From contig NZ_MSXV01000009.1 in assembly GCF_001945395.1 (NCBI RefSeq), positions 28,191-92,190 of the forward strand: a stretch of DNA of 64,000 bases, in the 5' to 3' direction. This document shows, one piece after another, positions 1-8,809 of the stretch (its first letter is position 1; each line of letters starts with the position of its first letter). The stretch is from Pseudomonas sp. PA15(2017) (GTDB taxonomy: Bacteria > Pseudomonadota > Gammaproteobacteria > Pseudomonadales > Pseudomonadaceae). The position numbers and the translations under genes are program-made. The notes beneath the pieces are model-generated. The model had not been told where the DNA came from, did not search any database, and saw nothing but the letters and a program-made list of their open reading frames with translations.

Positions 1-592
1 GCGGCAATTGCAGATGGCCGTCGCTGAGGTAATGGGCCAGGCGCTCGTCGAACTTGCCGGCCTCGACCGCCCGCCAAAGATCGATGCTGGTGGCGGCGAC
101 CAGCCGCACGTCCACCGGTGTCGGTGCCGATGCCCCGACACGCCAGGCCTCGCCGGTTTCCAGCGCGCCCAGCAGCTGCGCCTGCAACGCCAGGGGCAGG
201 TCGGCGATCTCGTCCAGATACAGGGTGCCGCCATTGGCCGAGCCCAACCAGCCGGCGCGGCTGCTTGGCGCTCCCTGATGGGCGCCAGCGGTGTAGCCGA
301 ACAACTCGGCCTCGCCATGGTTGGGGCTCAGGCCGCTGCAACTCAGGGCCACGAACAAACCGGGGCGCTCGCTGGAGCGATGAATGTGACGGGCCAGTAG
401 CTCCTTGCCGGTACCGGTTTCACCCTCGATCAGAATCGGTACCGGCAAGCCGGCGAGGCGCTCGACCTCCTCGCGCAACCGTCGGGTACGCGGGTCGATG
501 AATACCAGCGCCTTGGCACGAATGCTCAGCGGGCTCTTATCGGCGTCGGGAAAAATCAGCAGCGACGGATCGGCTGCCGTAGACAGGCTCAT
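1..592 (-). CDS. sigma54-interacting AAA+ transcriptional activator, C-terminus cut off by window edge
   Basis: Only the first 197 residues lie in the window. The start is the ATG at 592-590. After a short N-terminal stretch of about 45 residues with no receiver, GAF or PAS domain, a sigma54 activator AAA+ domain begins. It has Walker A GETGTGKE at residues 57-64, an ELFGY motif at 96-100 and Walker B LYLDEI at 124-129. Proteins of this build, including SfnR-type regulators, activate sulfonate or sulfone genes in pseudomonads, and the neighbouring sulfate genes fit that, but the exact target is inference. The oddity is the sigma54-contacting loop: the usual GAFTGA reads GAHQGA at residues 103-108. 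The C-terminal HTH is outside the window. The gene probably follows the hydrolase at 645-1226 in one transcript (52 bp gap). Confidence 0.85.
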   Translation of the reverse strand, partial: MSLSTAADPSLLIFPDADKSPLSIRAKALVFIDPRTRRLREEVERLAGLPVPILIEGETGTGKELLARHIHRSSERPGLFVALSCSGLSPNHGEAELFGYTAGAHQGAPSSRAGWLGSANGGTLYLDEIADLPLALQAQLLGALETGEAWRVGASAPTPVDVRLVAATSIDLWRAVEAGKFDERLAHYLSDGHLQLP

Positions 593-644
593 AGATGACT
601 CTCCATGACGGTCGGGCCGCGAAAGGCCAGGCAGCGGCTACCGA

Positions 645-1226
645 TCAGGCACGCAGGCGCAGCTGCTGTTCGATGCGGCTCTGCAGGCGGAACAGGTAAG
701 CGAAACCCTGATCCCAACGCTGGTGACCGGATTTCACATTGATATGCCCGGCACCGCTGAGAATGGCGATCTCGCTGCCCCAGTCGCGGGCCAGTTCGAT
801 GGCGCGTGCGGCGCTGGCGGCCGAGTCGTTGTCGGAGCCCACCAACTGGCTGGGAAATGGCAGTGCCTGACGTGCGATCGGCGCGAAGTTGCGCAGGGCC
901 TCCGGGCAGTTGGGACGCTCCACGTCGGCCGGCGCCACCAGCAGCGCGCCGCGCACGCGGCGTATGGAGGCCGTCGATGCCCGAGCAGCCCAGCAGGCGA
1001 CGGTGACGCAGCCCAGGCTGTGGGCAATCAGAATCGCTGGGCGCGGATCGTCGGCAATCTGCCGTTCCAGCGCAGCGACCCAGTCCTCTCGGCGTGGCGC
1101 CAGCCAGTCCAGCTGCTCGACCCGCGCACTATTGGGCAGGCTGCGTTGCCAGTGGCTCTGCCAATGGTCATCCGCCGAGCCCTGCCAGCCTGGGACGATC
1201 AGGTAGCGAACAGCTTCACTGCGCAT
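645..1226 (-). CDS. RBBP9/YdeN-family alpha/beta hydrolase
   Basis: A 193-residue single-domain protein with the RBBP9/YdeN serine hydrolase layout. The nucleophile elbow AHSLG places Ser70. An acidic residue follows in VGSDND near residue 130, and the catalytic His sits in GAGHIN near residue 160. No signal peptide or membrane segment is seen, so it should be cytosolic. The natural substrate of the family is generally unknown. It is probably co-transcribed with the downstream sigma54-type activator and is divergent from the oscA-sbp-cys cluster, so a link to sulfur-ester metabolism is possible but only an inference from position. Confidence 0.85.
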   Translation of the reverse strand: MRSEAVRYLIVPGWQGSADDHWQSHWQRSLPNSARVEQLDWLAPRREDWVAALERQIADDPRPAILIAHSLGCVTVACWAARASTASIRRVRGALLVAPADVERPNCPEALRNFAPIARQALPFPSQLVGSDNDSAASAARAIELARDWGSEIAILSGAGHINVKSGHQRWDQGFAYLFRLQSRIEQQLRLRA

Positions 1227-1285
1227 AGGGCGCCCTCCGTATCTACATGACCTGCAGTGTACGAGGGCAAAATACGATCTAAAAA

Positions 1286-1397
1286 GAATAAGAACTTATT
1301 TACTTATTCCCTAACCCAGTTTTCTCGACAGCTAAAGTGAAAACACCCATATATTCTATAAAGATATATAAATGTTCTTAAACAGTATTTTTAAGAA
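1286..1397. promoter_or_regulatory. AT-rich control region with two spaced dyads, upstream of oscA
   Basis: Within an otherwise GC-rich window this stretch is strongly AT-rich. It holds GAATAAG at 1286-1292 facing CTTATTC at 1303-1309 (10 bp spacer, with an inner AATAAG/CTTATT overlap). It also holds TTCTTAA at 1375-1381 facing TTAAGAA at 1391-1397 (9 bp spacer). The position, between the divergent hydrolase and the sulfate-starvation genes, is where the LysR-type regulator CysB would be expected to bind. CysB sites are poorly conserved, so the assignment is inference. No sigma54-type TGGCA/TTGC pair was seen here. Confidence 0.4.
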
Positions 1398-1479
1398 TAT
1401 TTCAAGCTGCTTAGTATCCGCTCCACGCCCCGCCACCGACAGCCGTCGCACCACGATTCGAGGGCAAGGAGCCATAACC

Positions 1480-1662
1480 ATGACCGCCACGCTTCGCAAT
1501 CTGGAAGGCCAGGATGACGCCACCATCCTGCGCGAAATCCAAAGCGCCCTGAACGGCCTCAAATTCGGCTCGGTGGAAATCACCGTGCACAACGGCCAGG
1601 TGGTGCAGATCGAGCGCAAGGAAAAATTCCGCCTCCAGCAGCCTGGCAGCAAGAACGCCTGA
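1480..1662 (+). CDS. oscA: OscA-like DUF2292 small protein
   Basis: A 60-residue protein starting at the ATG at 1480 with AAGGAG a few bases upstream. Upstream in-frame codons reach 1372 but run through the AT-rich control region. The protein belongs to the small DUF2292 (YezD-like) group: an amphipathic N-terminal helix, then a strand-rich segment with GSVEITVHNGQVVQIE. In pseudomonads the homologue OscA lies immediately upstream of sbp and is needed for growth on organosulfur compounds and for the sulfur-starvation response under chromate stress. Its molecular function is unknown. The gene leads the sulfate cluster; sbp starts 144 bp downstream. Confidence 0.8.
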   Translation: MTATLRNLEGQDDATILREIQSALNGLKFGSVEITVHNGQVVQIERKEKFRLQQPGSKNA

Positions 1663-1806
1663 GCGCATTTCGCCAACCCGACCACGGGCAGCCCGCATGA
1701 ACCGCTACCAGTACTGCCGATGTAACCCGCGAATGCCGGCCTAGAGAGCAGACATCGCACCGCCCGACACGCACAGCACCGACTTTCAGTATCAAGGAGC
1801 TTCACC

Positions 1807-2808
1807 ATGTCCATCCGCCGTTTCGCACTCGCTGCACTTGCCAGCGCCCTGGTTGCCGGCCCGGTAGCAGCCCAGACGCTGCTCAACGTGTCCTACGACC
1901 CGACCCGTGAGCTGTATGTGGAATTCAACAAGGCCTTCAACAAGCACTGGCAGGAACAGGGCAACGAGCCGCTGACCATCCAGCAGTCCCACGGTGGTTC
2001 GGGCAAGCAGGCTCGCGCGGTAATCGACGGCCTGCAGGCCGACGTGGTGACCCTGGCGCTGTCCGGCGACATCGATGCGATCAACCTCAACCAGCCGCTG
2101 ATCGACAAGGACTGGCAGAAGCGCCTGGCCGACAACAGCACGCCGTACACCTCGACCATCGTGTTCCTGGTGCGCAAGGGCAACCCGAAGGGCATCAAGG
2201 ACTGGGATGATCTGGTCAAGGATGGCGTCGAAATCATCACCCCGAATCCGAAAACTTCCGGCGGCGCACGCTGGAACTTCCTCGCTGCCTGGGCGTACGC
2301 CAAGAAGAAGTACGGCAGCGACGAAAAGGCCCTGGAATACGTGACCGAGCTGTACCGCCACGCACCGGTGCTCGACACCGGTGCCCGCGGCGCGACCATC
2401 AGTTTCGTACAGCGTGGCCTGGGTGACGTGCTGTTGGCCTGGGAGAACGAGGCCTACCTGTCGCTCGCCGAAGAAGGCGGTGACCAACTGGAGATCGTCA
2501 CTCCGTCGCTGTCCATCCTCGCCGAGCCGCCAGTCGCCGTCGTCGACAAGAACGTCGACCGCAAAGGCACTCGCAAGGCCGCCGAGGCCTACCTGCAATA
2601 CCTGTACAGCGAAGAAGGCCAGCGCATCGCCGCGAAGAACTTCTACCGCCCGCGTGACGCCAAGGTGGCGGCCGAATTCAAGGATCAGTTCAAGGACCTG
2701 GAGCTGGTCACCATCGACAAGGACTTCGGCGGCTGGGCCAAGGCTCAACCCAAGTACTTCGATGATGGTGGTGTGTTCGATGACATTTTCAAGAAGATCA
2801 ACCAGTAA
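1807..2808 (+). CDS. sbp: periplasmic sulfate-binding protein
   Basis: A 333-residue periplasmic solute-binding protein of the sulfate/thiosulfate family. An N-terminal signal peptide ([18 protein letters not shown], cleavage after AAA-like VAA near residue 22) leads into the mature protein. Family landmarks are [12 protein letters not shown] at the mature N-terminus, [16 protein letters not shown] around residues 60-75 in the sulfate pocket, and the C-terminal FYRPRD. It delivers sulfate to the CysTWA transporter encoded just downstream. A ribosome-binding site AAGGAG sits 7 bp before the ATG. A strong terminator follows the gene, which should make sbp more abundant than the permease, as is usual for binding proteins. 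Confidence 0.97.
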   Translation: MSIRRFALAALASALVAGPVAAQTLLNVSYDPTRELYVEFNKAFNKHWQEQGNEPLTIQQSHGGSGKQARAVIDGLQADVVTLALSGDIDAINLNQPLIDKDWQKRLADNSTPYTSTIVFLVRKGNPKGIKDWDDLVKDGVEIITPNPKTSGGARWNFLAAWAYAKKKYGSDEKALEYVTELYRHAPVLDTGARGATISFVQRGLGDVLLAWENEAYLSLAEEGGDQLEIVTPSLSILAEPPVAVVDKNVDRKGTRKAAEAYLQYLYSEEGQRIAAKNFYRPRDAKVAAEFKDQFKDLELVTIDKDFGGWAKAQPKYFDDGGVFDDIFKKINQ

Positions 2809-2826
2809 GTTCAGCTGATCGATCTG

Positions 2827-2862
2827 GCCCGCCATTGCGCAACTCAATGGCGGGCTTTGTTG
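2827..2862 (+). terminator. intrinsic terminator/attenuator between sbp and cysT
   Basis: A perfect 11-bp stem, GCCCGCCATTG (2827-2837) against CAATGGCGGGC (2845-2855), with a 7-base loop, followed by TTTGTTG. It lies 18 bp after the sbp stop and 25 bp before cysT, inside what is otherwise one sulfate-uptake operon. It probably acts as a partial terminator or mRNA 3' stabiliser that sets the sbp-to-cysTWA ratio. Confidence 0.8.
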
Positions 2863-2886
2863 TGGACCTGATCAAAAGGACTCTCC

Positions 2887-3699
2887 ATGTCTCGTCGAAC
2901 TTCCTCGGTCATACCCGGCTTCGGGCTGACTCTGGGCTTCACGCTCACCTACCTGGCGTTGATCGTGTTGATCCCGCTGGGTGCGATGTTCCTGTTTTCC
3001 CTGCAGCTCTCCGCTGATCAGTGGTGGGCGCTACTCAATAATCGCCAGCTGCAGTTCTCTCTGAAGCTGTCGTTCGGCACTGCCCTGGCCGCCGCGCTGC
3101 TCAATGGCATTCTCGGCACCATCATCGCCTGGGTGCTGGTGCGCTACACCTTTCCCGGCCGCCGCATCATCGATGCCATGGTCGATATGCCGTTCGCCCT
3201 GCCCACTGCCGTGGCCGGTATCGCACTGACCGCGCTGTACGCGCCCAATGGCCTGATCGGCTCGCTGTTCCCATTCAAGATCGCCTATACGCCACTGGGC
3301 ATCACCCTGGCGCTGGTATTCGTGACGCTGCCGTTCGTGGTGCGCACTCTGCAGCCGGTGCTGGCCGACATCCCCAAGGAAGTCGAAGAAGCCGCTGCCT
3401 GCCTGGGCGCAAAACCGTTTCAGGTGTTCCGCCACATTCTCGTGCCAAGCCTGCTACCCGCCTGGCTGACCGGCTTTGCCCTGGCCTTCGCCCGCGGCGT
3501 GGGCGAGTACGGCTCCGTGGTGTTCATCGCCGGTAATATCCCGATGAAGACCGAGATCCTGCCGCTGCTGATCGTCTCCAAGCTGGACCAGTACGACTAC
3601 CCCAGCGCCACGGCCATTGGCGTGATCATGCTGGTGGTGTCGTTCATTCTGCTGCTGCTGATCAACATCCTGCAGCGCCGTATCCAGCCGCAACTCTGA
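2887..3699 (+). CDS. cysT: sulfate/thiosulfate ABC transporter permease CysT (CysU)
   Basis: A 270-residue inner-membrane permease with six predicted hydrophobic segments. The EAA loop that docks on the ATPase is clear: [18 protein letters not shown] around residues 165-182, with the conserved Gly. It forms the membrane channel for sulfate together with CysW, energised by CysA. The ATG at 2887 follows AAAGGAC. cysW begins 10 bp after this stop, consistent with translational coupling. Length and motifs are ordinary for the family. Confidence 0.96.
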   Translation: MSRRTSSVIPGFGLTLGFTLTYLALIVLIPLGAMFLFSLQLSADQWWALLNNRQLQFSLKLSFGTALAAALLNGILGTIIAWVLVRYTFPGRRIIDAMVDMPFALPTAVAGIALTALYAPNGLIGSLFPFKIAYTPLGITLALVFVTLPFVVRTLQPVLADIPKEVEEAAACLGAKPFQVFRHILVPSLLPAWLTGFALAFARGVGEYGSVVFIAGNIPMKTEILPLLIVSKLDQYDYPSATAIGVIMLVVSFILLLLINILQRRIQPQL

Positions 3700-3709
3700 G
3701 GAGCCCGTC

Positions 3710-4570
3710 ATGAGCCTTGCAACCCTTGGCAAGAACGCGGCCCGCCCAGTGCGCCGCTCCCCCGGCGCCATCGCCCTGATCGTCGTCGCCTGGGCGGTGT
3801 TCGCGGCGATTCTCGTGCTGCCGCTTTACATCGTCGTCACTCAGGGCCTGAGCCGCGGCCTGGAATTCTTCTGGGAGGCGATCCGCGAACCTGACGCCAT
3901 CTCCGCGCTCAAGCTGACCCTGCTGGCCACCGCCATTTCGGTACCGCTGAACCTGGTGTTCGGCGTCGCGGCCGCCTGGGCGGTGACCAAGTTCGAGTTC
4001 CGCGGCAAGAGCATCCTGGTCACCCTGATCGACATGCCCTTCTCGGTGTCGCCAGTGGTCGCCGGCCTGATCTACGTGCTGCTGTTCGGCGCGCAGAGCA
4101 AGCTGGCGCCGTACCTGCAGGACCACAACCTGCAGATCATCTACGCCGTGCCGGGCATCGTGCTGGCGACCATCTTCGTGACGTTTCCCTTCGTCGCCCG
4201 CGAGCTGATCCCGCTCATGGAGGAACAGGGCACCAACGAAGAGGAAGCCGCGCGCCTGCTTGGTGCCAATGGCTGGCAGATGTTCTGGCATGTCACGCTG
4301 CCTAACGTAAAATGGGCGCTGGTCTACGGTGTGGTGCTGTGCACCGCCCGGGCGATGGGCGAGTTCGGGGCGGTGTCGGTGGTTTCCGGGCATATCCGCG
4401 GTTACACCAACACCCTGCCGCTGCATATCGAGATTCTCTACAACGAATACAACATCGTCGCCGCGTTCAGCGTGGCCATCCTGCTGCTGGTGATGGCCCT
4501 GGTCGTACTGCTGCTGCGCCAATGGAGCGAAGCGCGGCTTAGCCGCCAGCTCAAAGGCCAGGACGATTGA
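3710..4570 (+). CDS. cysW: sulfate/thiosulfate ABC transporter permease CysW
   Basis: A 286-residue permease, the partner of CysT. The first membrane segment spans about residues 22-45, and five more follow. The EAA docking loop reads [20 protein letters not shown] around residues 180-199. The C-terminal region is typical CysW ([21 protein letters not shown] in part), followed by a basic tail. The start ATG at 3710 has GAGGAG upstream. The gene sits between cysT and cysA in the standard order for pseudomonads. Confidence 0.96.
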   Translation: MSLATLGKNAARPVRRSPGAIALIVVAWAVFAAILVLPLYIVVTQGLSRGLEFFWEAIREPDAISALKLTLLATAISVPLNLVFGVAAAWAVTKFEFRGKSILVTLIDMPFSVSPVVAGLIYVLLFGAQSKLAPYLQDHNLQIIYAVPGIVLATIFVTFPFVARELIPLMEEQGTNEEEAARLLGANGWQMFWHVTLPNVKWALVYGVVLCTARAMGEFGAVSVVSGHIRGYTNTLPLHIEILYNEYNIVAAFSVAILLLVMALVVLLLRQWSEARLSRQLKGQDD

Positions 4571-4630
4571 ACCCTTTTTGCCGGCGCCGCGCCCTCTCGC
4601 GAACCGGCCAGACAGACACAGGTGTATCCC

Positions 4631-5623
4631 ATGAGTATCGAAGTCAGCGGCATCAACAAGCACTTTGGCCAATTCAAGGCGCTCAACGACATCAACCTCA
4701 ACATCCAGAGCGGCGAACTGGTCGCCCTGCTCGGCCCATCCGGCTGCGGCAAGACCACCCTGCTGCGCATCATCGCCGGCCTGGAAACCCCGGATAGCGG
4801 CAACATCGTGTTCCACGGCGAAGACGTTTCCGAGCATGACGTGCGTGATCGCAAGGTCGGCTTCGTGTTCCAGCACTACGCCCTGTTCCGCCACATGACG
4901 GTGTTCGACAACGTCGCCTTCGGCCTGCGCATGAAGCCCAAGAGCGAGCGCCCCAACGAAAGCACCATCAAGAAGAAGGTCCACGATCTGCTTGGCCTGG
5001 TGCAGCTCGACTGGCTGGCCGACCGCTACCCGGAACAGCTATCCGGTGGTCAGCGCCAGCGTATCGCCCTGGCCCGTGCCCTGGCGGTCGAACCCAAGGT
5101 GCTGCTGCTCGACGAACCCTTCGGTGCCCTCGACGCCAAGGTGCGCAAGGAACTGCGTCGCTGGCTGGCGCGCCTGCACGAGGAGGTGCACCTGACCAGC
5201 GTGTTCGTGACCCACGACCAGGAAGAAGCCATGGAAGTGGCCGACCGTATCGTGGTGATGAACAAGGGCGTGGTCGAGCAGATCGGTTCGCCGGCCGAGG
5301 TCTACGAAAAGCCGGCCAGCGACTTCGTCTACCACTTCCTCGGTGATGCCAACCGCCTGTACGTCGGTGACGACCACCATGTGCTGTTCCGCCCCCACGA
5401 AGTGAGCCTGTCCAGCGAGGCGCTGGAAGGCCATCAGGCCGGCGAGGTGCGTGATATTCGCCTGCTCGGCGCCATCACCCGCATCACCCTGAAGGTCGAG
5501 GGGCAGGACGAGCTGATCGAAGCCGAAGTGGCCAAGGATCACCTCAGCCTGGACAACCTCGCCCGTGGCACCACCCTGTACTTCAAGCCCAAGGGCGGCA
5601 AGCCGGTAAGCACCGCGAGCTGA
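4631..5623 (+). CDS. cysA: sulfate/thiosulfate ABC transporter ATP-binding protein CysA
   Basis: A 330-residue ATPase that powers sulfate import through CysTW. Walker [10 protein letters not shown] at residues 37-45, signature LSGGQRQR near 136, Walker [11 protein letters not shown] near 158 and the switch His in VTHDQEEA are all present. A C-terminal regulatory TOBE-like domain occupies about residues 240-330. I start at the ATG at 4631 ([10 protein letters not shown]), the usual family N-terminus, rather than the in-frame GTG nine bases earlier. It is the last gene of the cluster; a large hairpin follows the stop. Confidence 0.96.
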   Translation: MSIEVSGINKHFGQFKALNDINLNIQSGELVALLGPSGCGKTTLLRIIAGLETPDSGNIVFHGEDVSEHDVRDRKVGFVFQHYALFRHMTVFDNVAFGLRMKPKSERPNESTIKKKVHDLLGLVQLDWLADRYPEQLSGGQRQRIALARALAVEPKVLLLDEPFGALDAKVRKELRRWLARLHEEVHLTSVFVTHDQEEAMEVADRIVVMNKGVVEQIGSPAEVYEKPASDFVYHFLGDANRLYVGDDHHVLFRPHEVSLSSEALEGHQAGEVRDIRLLGAITRITLKVEGQDELIEAEVAKDHLSLDNLARGTTLYFKPKGGKPVSTAS

Positions 5624-5628
5624 GCGAT

Positions 5629-5665
5629 CCGCGGGCGCCCCGCACCTGATGCGGGACGCCCGCGG
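5629..5665 (+). terminator. GC-rich hairpin after cysA
   Basis: CCGCGGGCG followed by CCCGC pairs with GCGGG and CGCCCGCGG across a short loop (5629-5665). The stem is long and almost uninterrupted, but there is no T-tract. It is placed 6 bp after the cysA stop, so it is probably the operon's end or a 3' stabiliser. Confidence 0.5.
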
Positions 5666-5751
5666 CCAACTCCATGGCTGATCGGCGGAAGCCGCAAGCT
5701 CGGGCAAATGCAGTATCCTGCGCATCGTTCTAGACGACTGCCAGAACTGCC

Positions 5752-6993
5752 TTGACCCTAATCGCCTCCAGCAAGAATCTCGTGTTCCGGATCATCGCGC
5801 TGATGCAGCGCCATCCGGGCGCGATCGCCATTTTCGGATTTCTTTCCGGTGTCGCCAGCTTCGTGCTGGTCGACCGCCAGGCCGGGCTGGCCAAGGTGCT
5901 GGCCCTGGTGCTGCTGGTCAGCTGGCTGTGGCTGATTCTGGAAAACGTGCTGCGCGAACGCATCGCCGCGCGTTTCGGCTTCGAGCTGCCCAGGCCGCTG
6001 CTGCGCTATGCCACGCAGATGATTCACCAGGAAAGCCTGTTCTTCGTCCTGCCGTTCTTCTTCATCACCACCACCTGGAACAGCAGCCAGGCGTTGTTCA
6101 GCGGCTTGCTGGCCGCCGCCGCTCTGGTATCGATCACCGACCCGCTTTACTACAAGTGGCTGGCGCCGCGGCGTTGGATCTTTCTCGCCTACCACACTTT
6201 GGCCCTGTTCGCGGTGATGCTCACGGCGCTGCCGATCATCTTCAAGCTCAACACCACCCAGAGCTATCAGTATTCGCTGGCCGCAGCGGTGGTGCTGTCG
6301 TTTCCCAGCCTGTTCACCATCATCACCGTACGCAAATGGTGGCGTGGCCTGCTGCTGGCCGGCCTGACCCTGGCCATCGGCGCCTTCGGCTGGGTGACCC
6401 GCACCTGGGTACCGCCGGCCACGTTGTGGCTGACCGAGGTGGCGATCACCACTGAATTCGACGACCAGAACCGCTCACCCGGCAAAGGCATCGATCAGCT
6501 GACCGTCAGCCAGTTACGCAGCACCGGCCTCTATGCCTACACGGCGATCAATGCGCCGCGCGGGCTGGACGAGCGCATCTATCACGTCTGGGAACACAAC
6601 GGCCAGGAGCTGGAGCGCATCGCACTGGACATCCACGGCGGCCGCGAGAAAGGCTACCGCGCCTGGACGCACAAGCAGAACTTCCCACGGGACGTGGAAG
6701 GTGACTGGCAGATTCAGGTACTGACCGACGCCGGGCAGTTGATCGGCATACTGCGCTTCGAGGTCACTCCGGATGCTGGTGCGGCGCCGAATCCCGAACC
6801 GACTCAGGATGAGCCCTTGCAGGAGCCCGAGCAACCAGACGCCAGGCCGCAAACCGCGCCTGAGTCGTCAGCCGATACCGCTCCTGAACCTGCCGAGCAG
6901 GCCGCCCCGTCCGCCAAGCCCGGCGCGGAGCCGGCGGGTCAACTCTCAGGCCCGCCAGATGGCCAGCCCGCCGCTCAACCGAAAAACCAGTAG
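5752..6993 (+). CDS. DUF5924/DUF2914 inner-membrane protein
   Basis: A 413-residue protein of unknown function. About seven hydrophobic segments fill residues 10-230, followed by a soluble domain (about 235-345, DUF2914-like, with RIYHVWEHNGQELERI) and a low-complexity Pro/Glu/Ala tail (about 350-413). The first codon used is TTG at 5752; an in-frame ATG at 5803 (MQRHPGAIAIFGF) is an alternative. DUF2914 domains are small beta-rich modules on membrane proteins, with no known activity. The 3' end overlaps the convergent gene at 6975-8204 by 19 bp. No operon partner is evident. Confidence 0.75.
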   Translation: MTLIASSKNLVFRIIALMQRHPGAIAIFGFLSGVASFVLVDRQAGLAKVLALVLLVSWLWLILENVLRERIAARFGFELPRPLLRYATQMIHQESLFFVLPFFFITTTWNSSQALFSGLLAAAALVSITDPLYYKWLAPRRWIFLAYHTLALFAVMLTALPIIFKLNTTQSYQYSLAAAVVLSFPSLFTIITVRKWWRGLLLAGLTLAIGAFGWVTRTWVPPATLWLTEVAITTEFDDQNRSPGKGIDQLTVSQLRSTGLYAYTAINAPRGLDERIYHVWEHNGQELERIALDIHGGREKGYRAWTHKQNFPRDVEGDWQIQVLTDAGQLIGILRFEVTPDAGAAPNPEPTQDEPLQEPEQPDARPQTAPESSADTAPEPAEQAAPSAKPGAEPAGQLSGPPDGQPAAQPKNQ

Positions 6994-8204
6994 CACACGG
7001 CGATCGCGGCAACCACGCCGGAGAACTCGGCCAGCAGCGCACACCCCACCGCGTGCCGGGCACGCTGGATCCCTACCGCACCGAAATATACGGCCAGCAC
7101 GTAAAAAGTGGTTTCGGTACTGCCCTGGATGATCGCTGCGGCCAGGGCCGGGAAGCTGTCGACGCCTTGGGTCTGCATGGTTTCGATCAACATCGCCCGC
7201 GCCGCGCTGCCGGAGAACGGCTTGACCATCGCGGTGGGCAGCGCATCGACGAAGCGGGTATCCCACCCGCCCCACGCGACGATCCAGCGGATACCGTCCA
7301 GCGCCAATTCCAGGGCACCGGATGCACGCAGCACGCCCACCGCGCAGAGCATCGCCACCAGATAAGGCAACAGGCTCTTGGCGACGTCGAACCCTTCCTT
7401 GGCGCCCTCGATGAACTGCTCGTAGACCTGCACCTTGCGTAACGCACCGATCACCAGGAACGCGATGATGATGCCGAACAGCGTCAGGTTGCCGAGCAGC
7501 GAAGAAAGCGCCGCCAGCGCCGTGGCGGACATGCCGGCAAGCATGGCCATGAATCCGCCGAGCAGCAGCGCACCGGGAATCATGTAGGCCAGTACCACCG
7601 GGTCCCAAAGACGCAGGCGCTGCATGATGGCCACGGAAAACAGGCCGACCAAGGTCGATACGCTGGTGGCCAGCAGAATCGGCAGGAACACCAGGGTAGG
7701 ATCAGGCGCACCCTGCTGGGCGCGATACATGAAGATGGTGACCGGCAGCAGCGTCAGCGACGACGCATTGAGCACCAGAAACAGGATCTGCGCATTGCTC
7801 GCCGTGGTGCTGCTGGGGTTGAGCTCCTGCAGCGAGCGCATGGCCTTGAGGCCGATGGGCGTGGCCGCGTTGTCCAGGCCCAGGCCATTGGCCGCGAAGT
7901 TCATGGTGATCAGCCCAAGGGCGGGGTGACCGCGTGGCACTTCCGGCATCAAGCGTGAGAACAGCGGCCCGAGCACGCGTGCCAGCGCGTCCACCAGGCC
8001 AGCCTTCTCGGCAATGCGCAACAGCCCCAGCCAGAGAGTCAGCGTGCCGAACAGCAGCACCATCACTTCGACGGACAGCTTGGCCATGGCGAACAGGCTT
8101 TCCACCATTGCGCCGAATACGGCCGGGTCGTCAGCCAACAGCCAACGGCTGAGCCCTGCTACCGCTGCCACTATGAAAAAGCTCAGCCACAAGCCATTGA
8201 GCAT
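6975..8204 (-). CDS. fused SpmA-SpmB-like nucleoside-recognition (Gate) membrane protein
   Basis: A 409-residue integral membrane protein with two Gate/nucleoside-recognition halves. The SpmA-like half is marked by MNFAANGLGLDNAATPIGLK around residues 100-120. The SpmB-like half is marked by EGFDVAKSLLPYLVAML around 270-290 and GSTETTFYVLAVYFGAVGI around 365-385. In Bacillus these are two proteins (SpmA and SpmB) of spore maturation; in non-sporulating proteobacteria the fused form is common and its substrate unknown. The gene is single and convergent with the DUF5924 gene. Confidence 0.85.
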   Translation of the reverse strand: MLNGLWLSFFIVAAVAGLSRWLLADDPAVFGAMVESLFAMAKLSVEVMVLLFGTLTLWLGLLRIAEKAGLVDALARVLGPLFSRLMPEVPRGHPALGLITMNFAANGLGLDNAATPIGLKAMRSLQELNPSSTTASNAQILFLVLNASSLTLLPVTIFMYRAQQGAPDPTLVFLPILLATSVSTLVGLFSVAIMQRLRLWDPVVLAYMIPGALLLGGFMAMLAGMSATALAALSSLLGNLTLFGIIIAFLVIGALRKVQVYEQFIEGAKEGFDVAKSLLPYLVAMLCAVGVLRASGALELALDGIRWIVAWGGWDTRFVDALPTAMVKPFSGSAARAMLIETMQTQGVDSFPALAAAIIQGSTETTFYVLAVYFGAVGIQRARHAVGCALLAEFSGVVAAIAVCYWFFG

Positions 8205-8306
8205 ACGTCACCCCCTAGAACATGGCGGCGATGATAACGCGGGGAGACGGGGAAAGAGGAAGGGCTTGAGGAACACAGAACGATTTAGTAACTGTCGGAC
8301 GGAGCA

Positions 8307-8326
8307 ACGGCGCCAGAAGGCGCCGT
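8307..8326 (-). terminator. hairpin downstream of the Ivy-like gene
   Basis: ACGGCGCC and GGCGCCGT (8 bp perfect) around an AGAA tetraloop. It lies 8 bp beyond the stop of the Ivy-like gene and marks the probable end of the DUF1328-Ivy transcript. No T-run follows. Confidence 0.45.
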
Positions 8327-8334
8327 CAGTAGTA

Positions 8335-8802
8335 TCAGTACCAGTTGGAGTCTTTCTTCAACTGCTCTTGCAGCAACTGCTTGACCCCGTCGTCCGGCCC
8401 ACCGAGCCAACGCAGATCAGCGTGCTTGCTGGGTGCCTTGTCCTGCGGCAGGCCATCGGGCACCTGAACCCAGAGGGCGTAGGCATCATCCCTGTCTGGC
8501 GTAAAAGCGACGTAGAGGCGCTGATTGAAACAATTGGAGGTTTCGCACAACTGCCCGACCAGGTATTGGTCGCCGTCTTCTTCCAGAGTCTTCATCGGAG
8601 TGGCGACGCCGCTGAGATTGATCACCCATTCAGGTAATCGCTCCTCATCCCGGATCAGATCCTGCCAGGCTTCACGATAGTCCGGGTTACTCCCGAGCAG
8701 TTCGTTCAAGCGGAACTCGCCATCCGTATTGGCGGCCAAGGCCGCCGCGCTACCGCCCAGCATGAGGGCAGCAGCGAGCGTCTTGAATCGATTCATCGTC
8801 AT
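8335..8802 (-). CDS. Ivy-family periplasmic protein, inhibitory loop altered
   Basis: A 155-residue exported protein: signal peptide MNRFKTLAAALMLGGSAAALA, then a mature domain of about 130 residues with the Ivy (inhibitor of vertebrate lysozyme) pattern (NPDYREAWQDLI, LPEWV, LYVAFTPDRDDAYALWVQVPD, WLGGPD). The two loop cysteines are kept but the loop reads CETSNC, not the CKPHDC of active Ivy, whose His plugs the lysozyme active site. From memory, a second P. aeruginosa paralogue (Ivyp2, next to a DUF1328 gene near algB) resembles this one and is a poor lysozyme inhibitor. The start may be ATG 8802 or ATG 8796 (MNRF). The gene follows the DUF1328 gene by 7 bp. Confidence 0.85.
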   Translation of the reverse strand: MTMNRFKTLAAALMLGGSAAALAANTDGEFRLNELLGSNPDYREAWQDLIRDEERLPEWVINLSGVATPMKTLEEDGDQYLVGQLCETSNCFNQRLYVAFTPDRDDAYALWVQVPDGLPQDKAPSKHADLRWLGGPDDGVKQLLQEQLKKDSNWY

Positions 8803-8809
8803 GCCTCGC

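Noticed and set aside
1792..2847. 351-codon minus-strand frame over sbp
   Set aside because: Antisense to a confident periplasmic binding protein; composition typical of the complementary frame.
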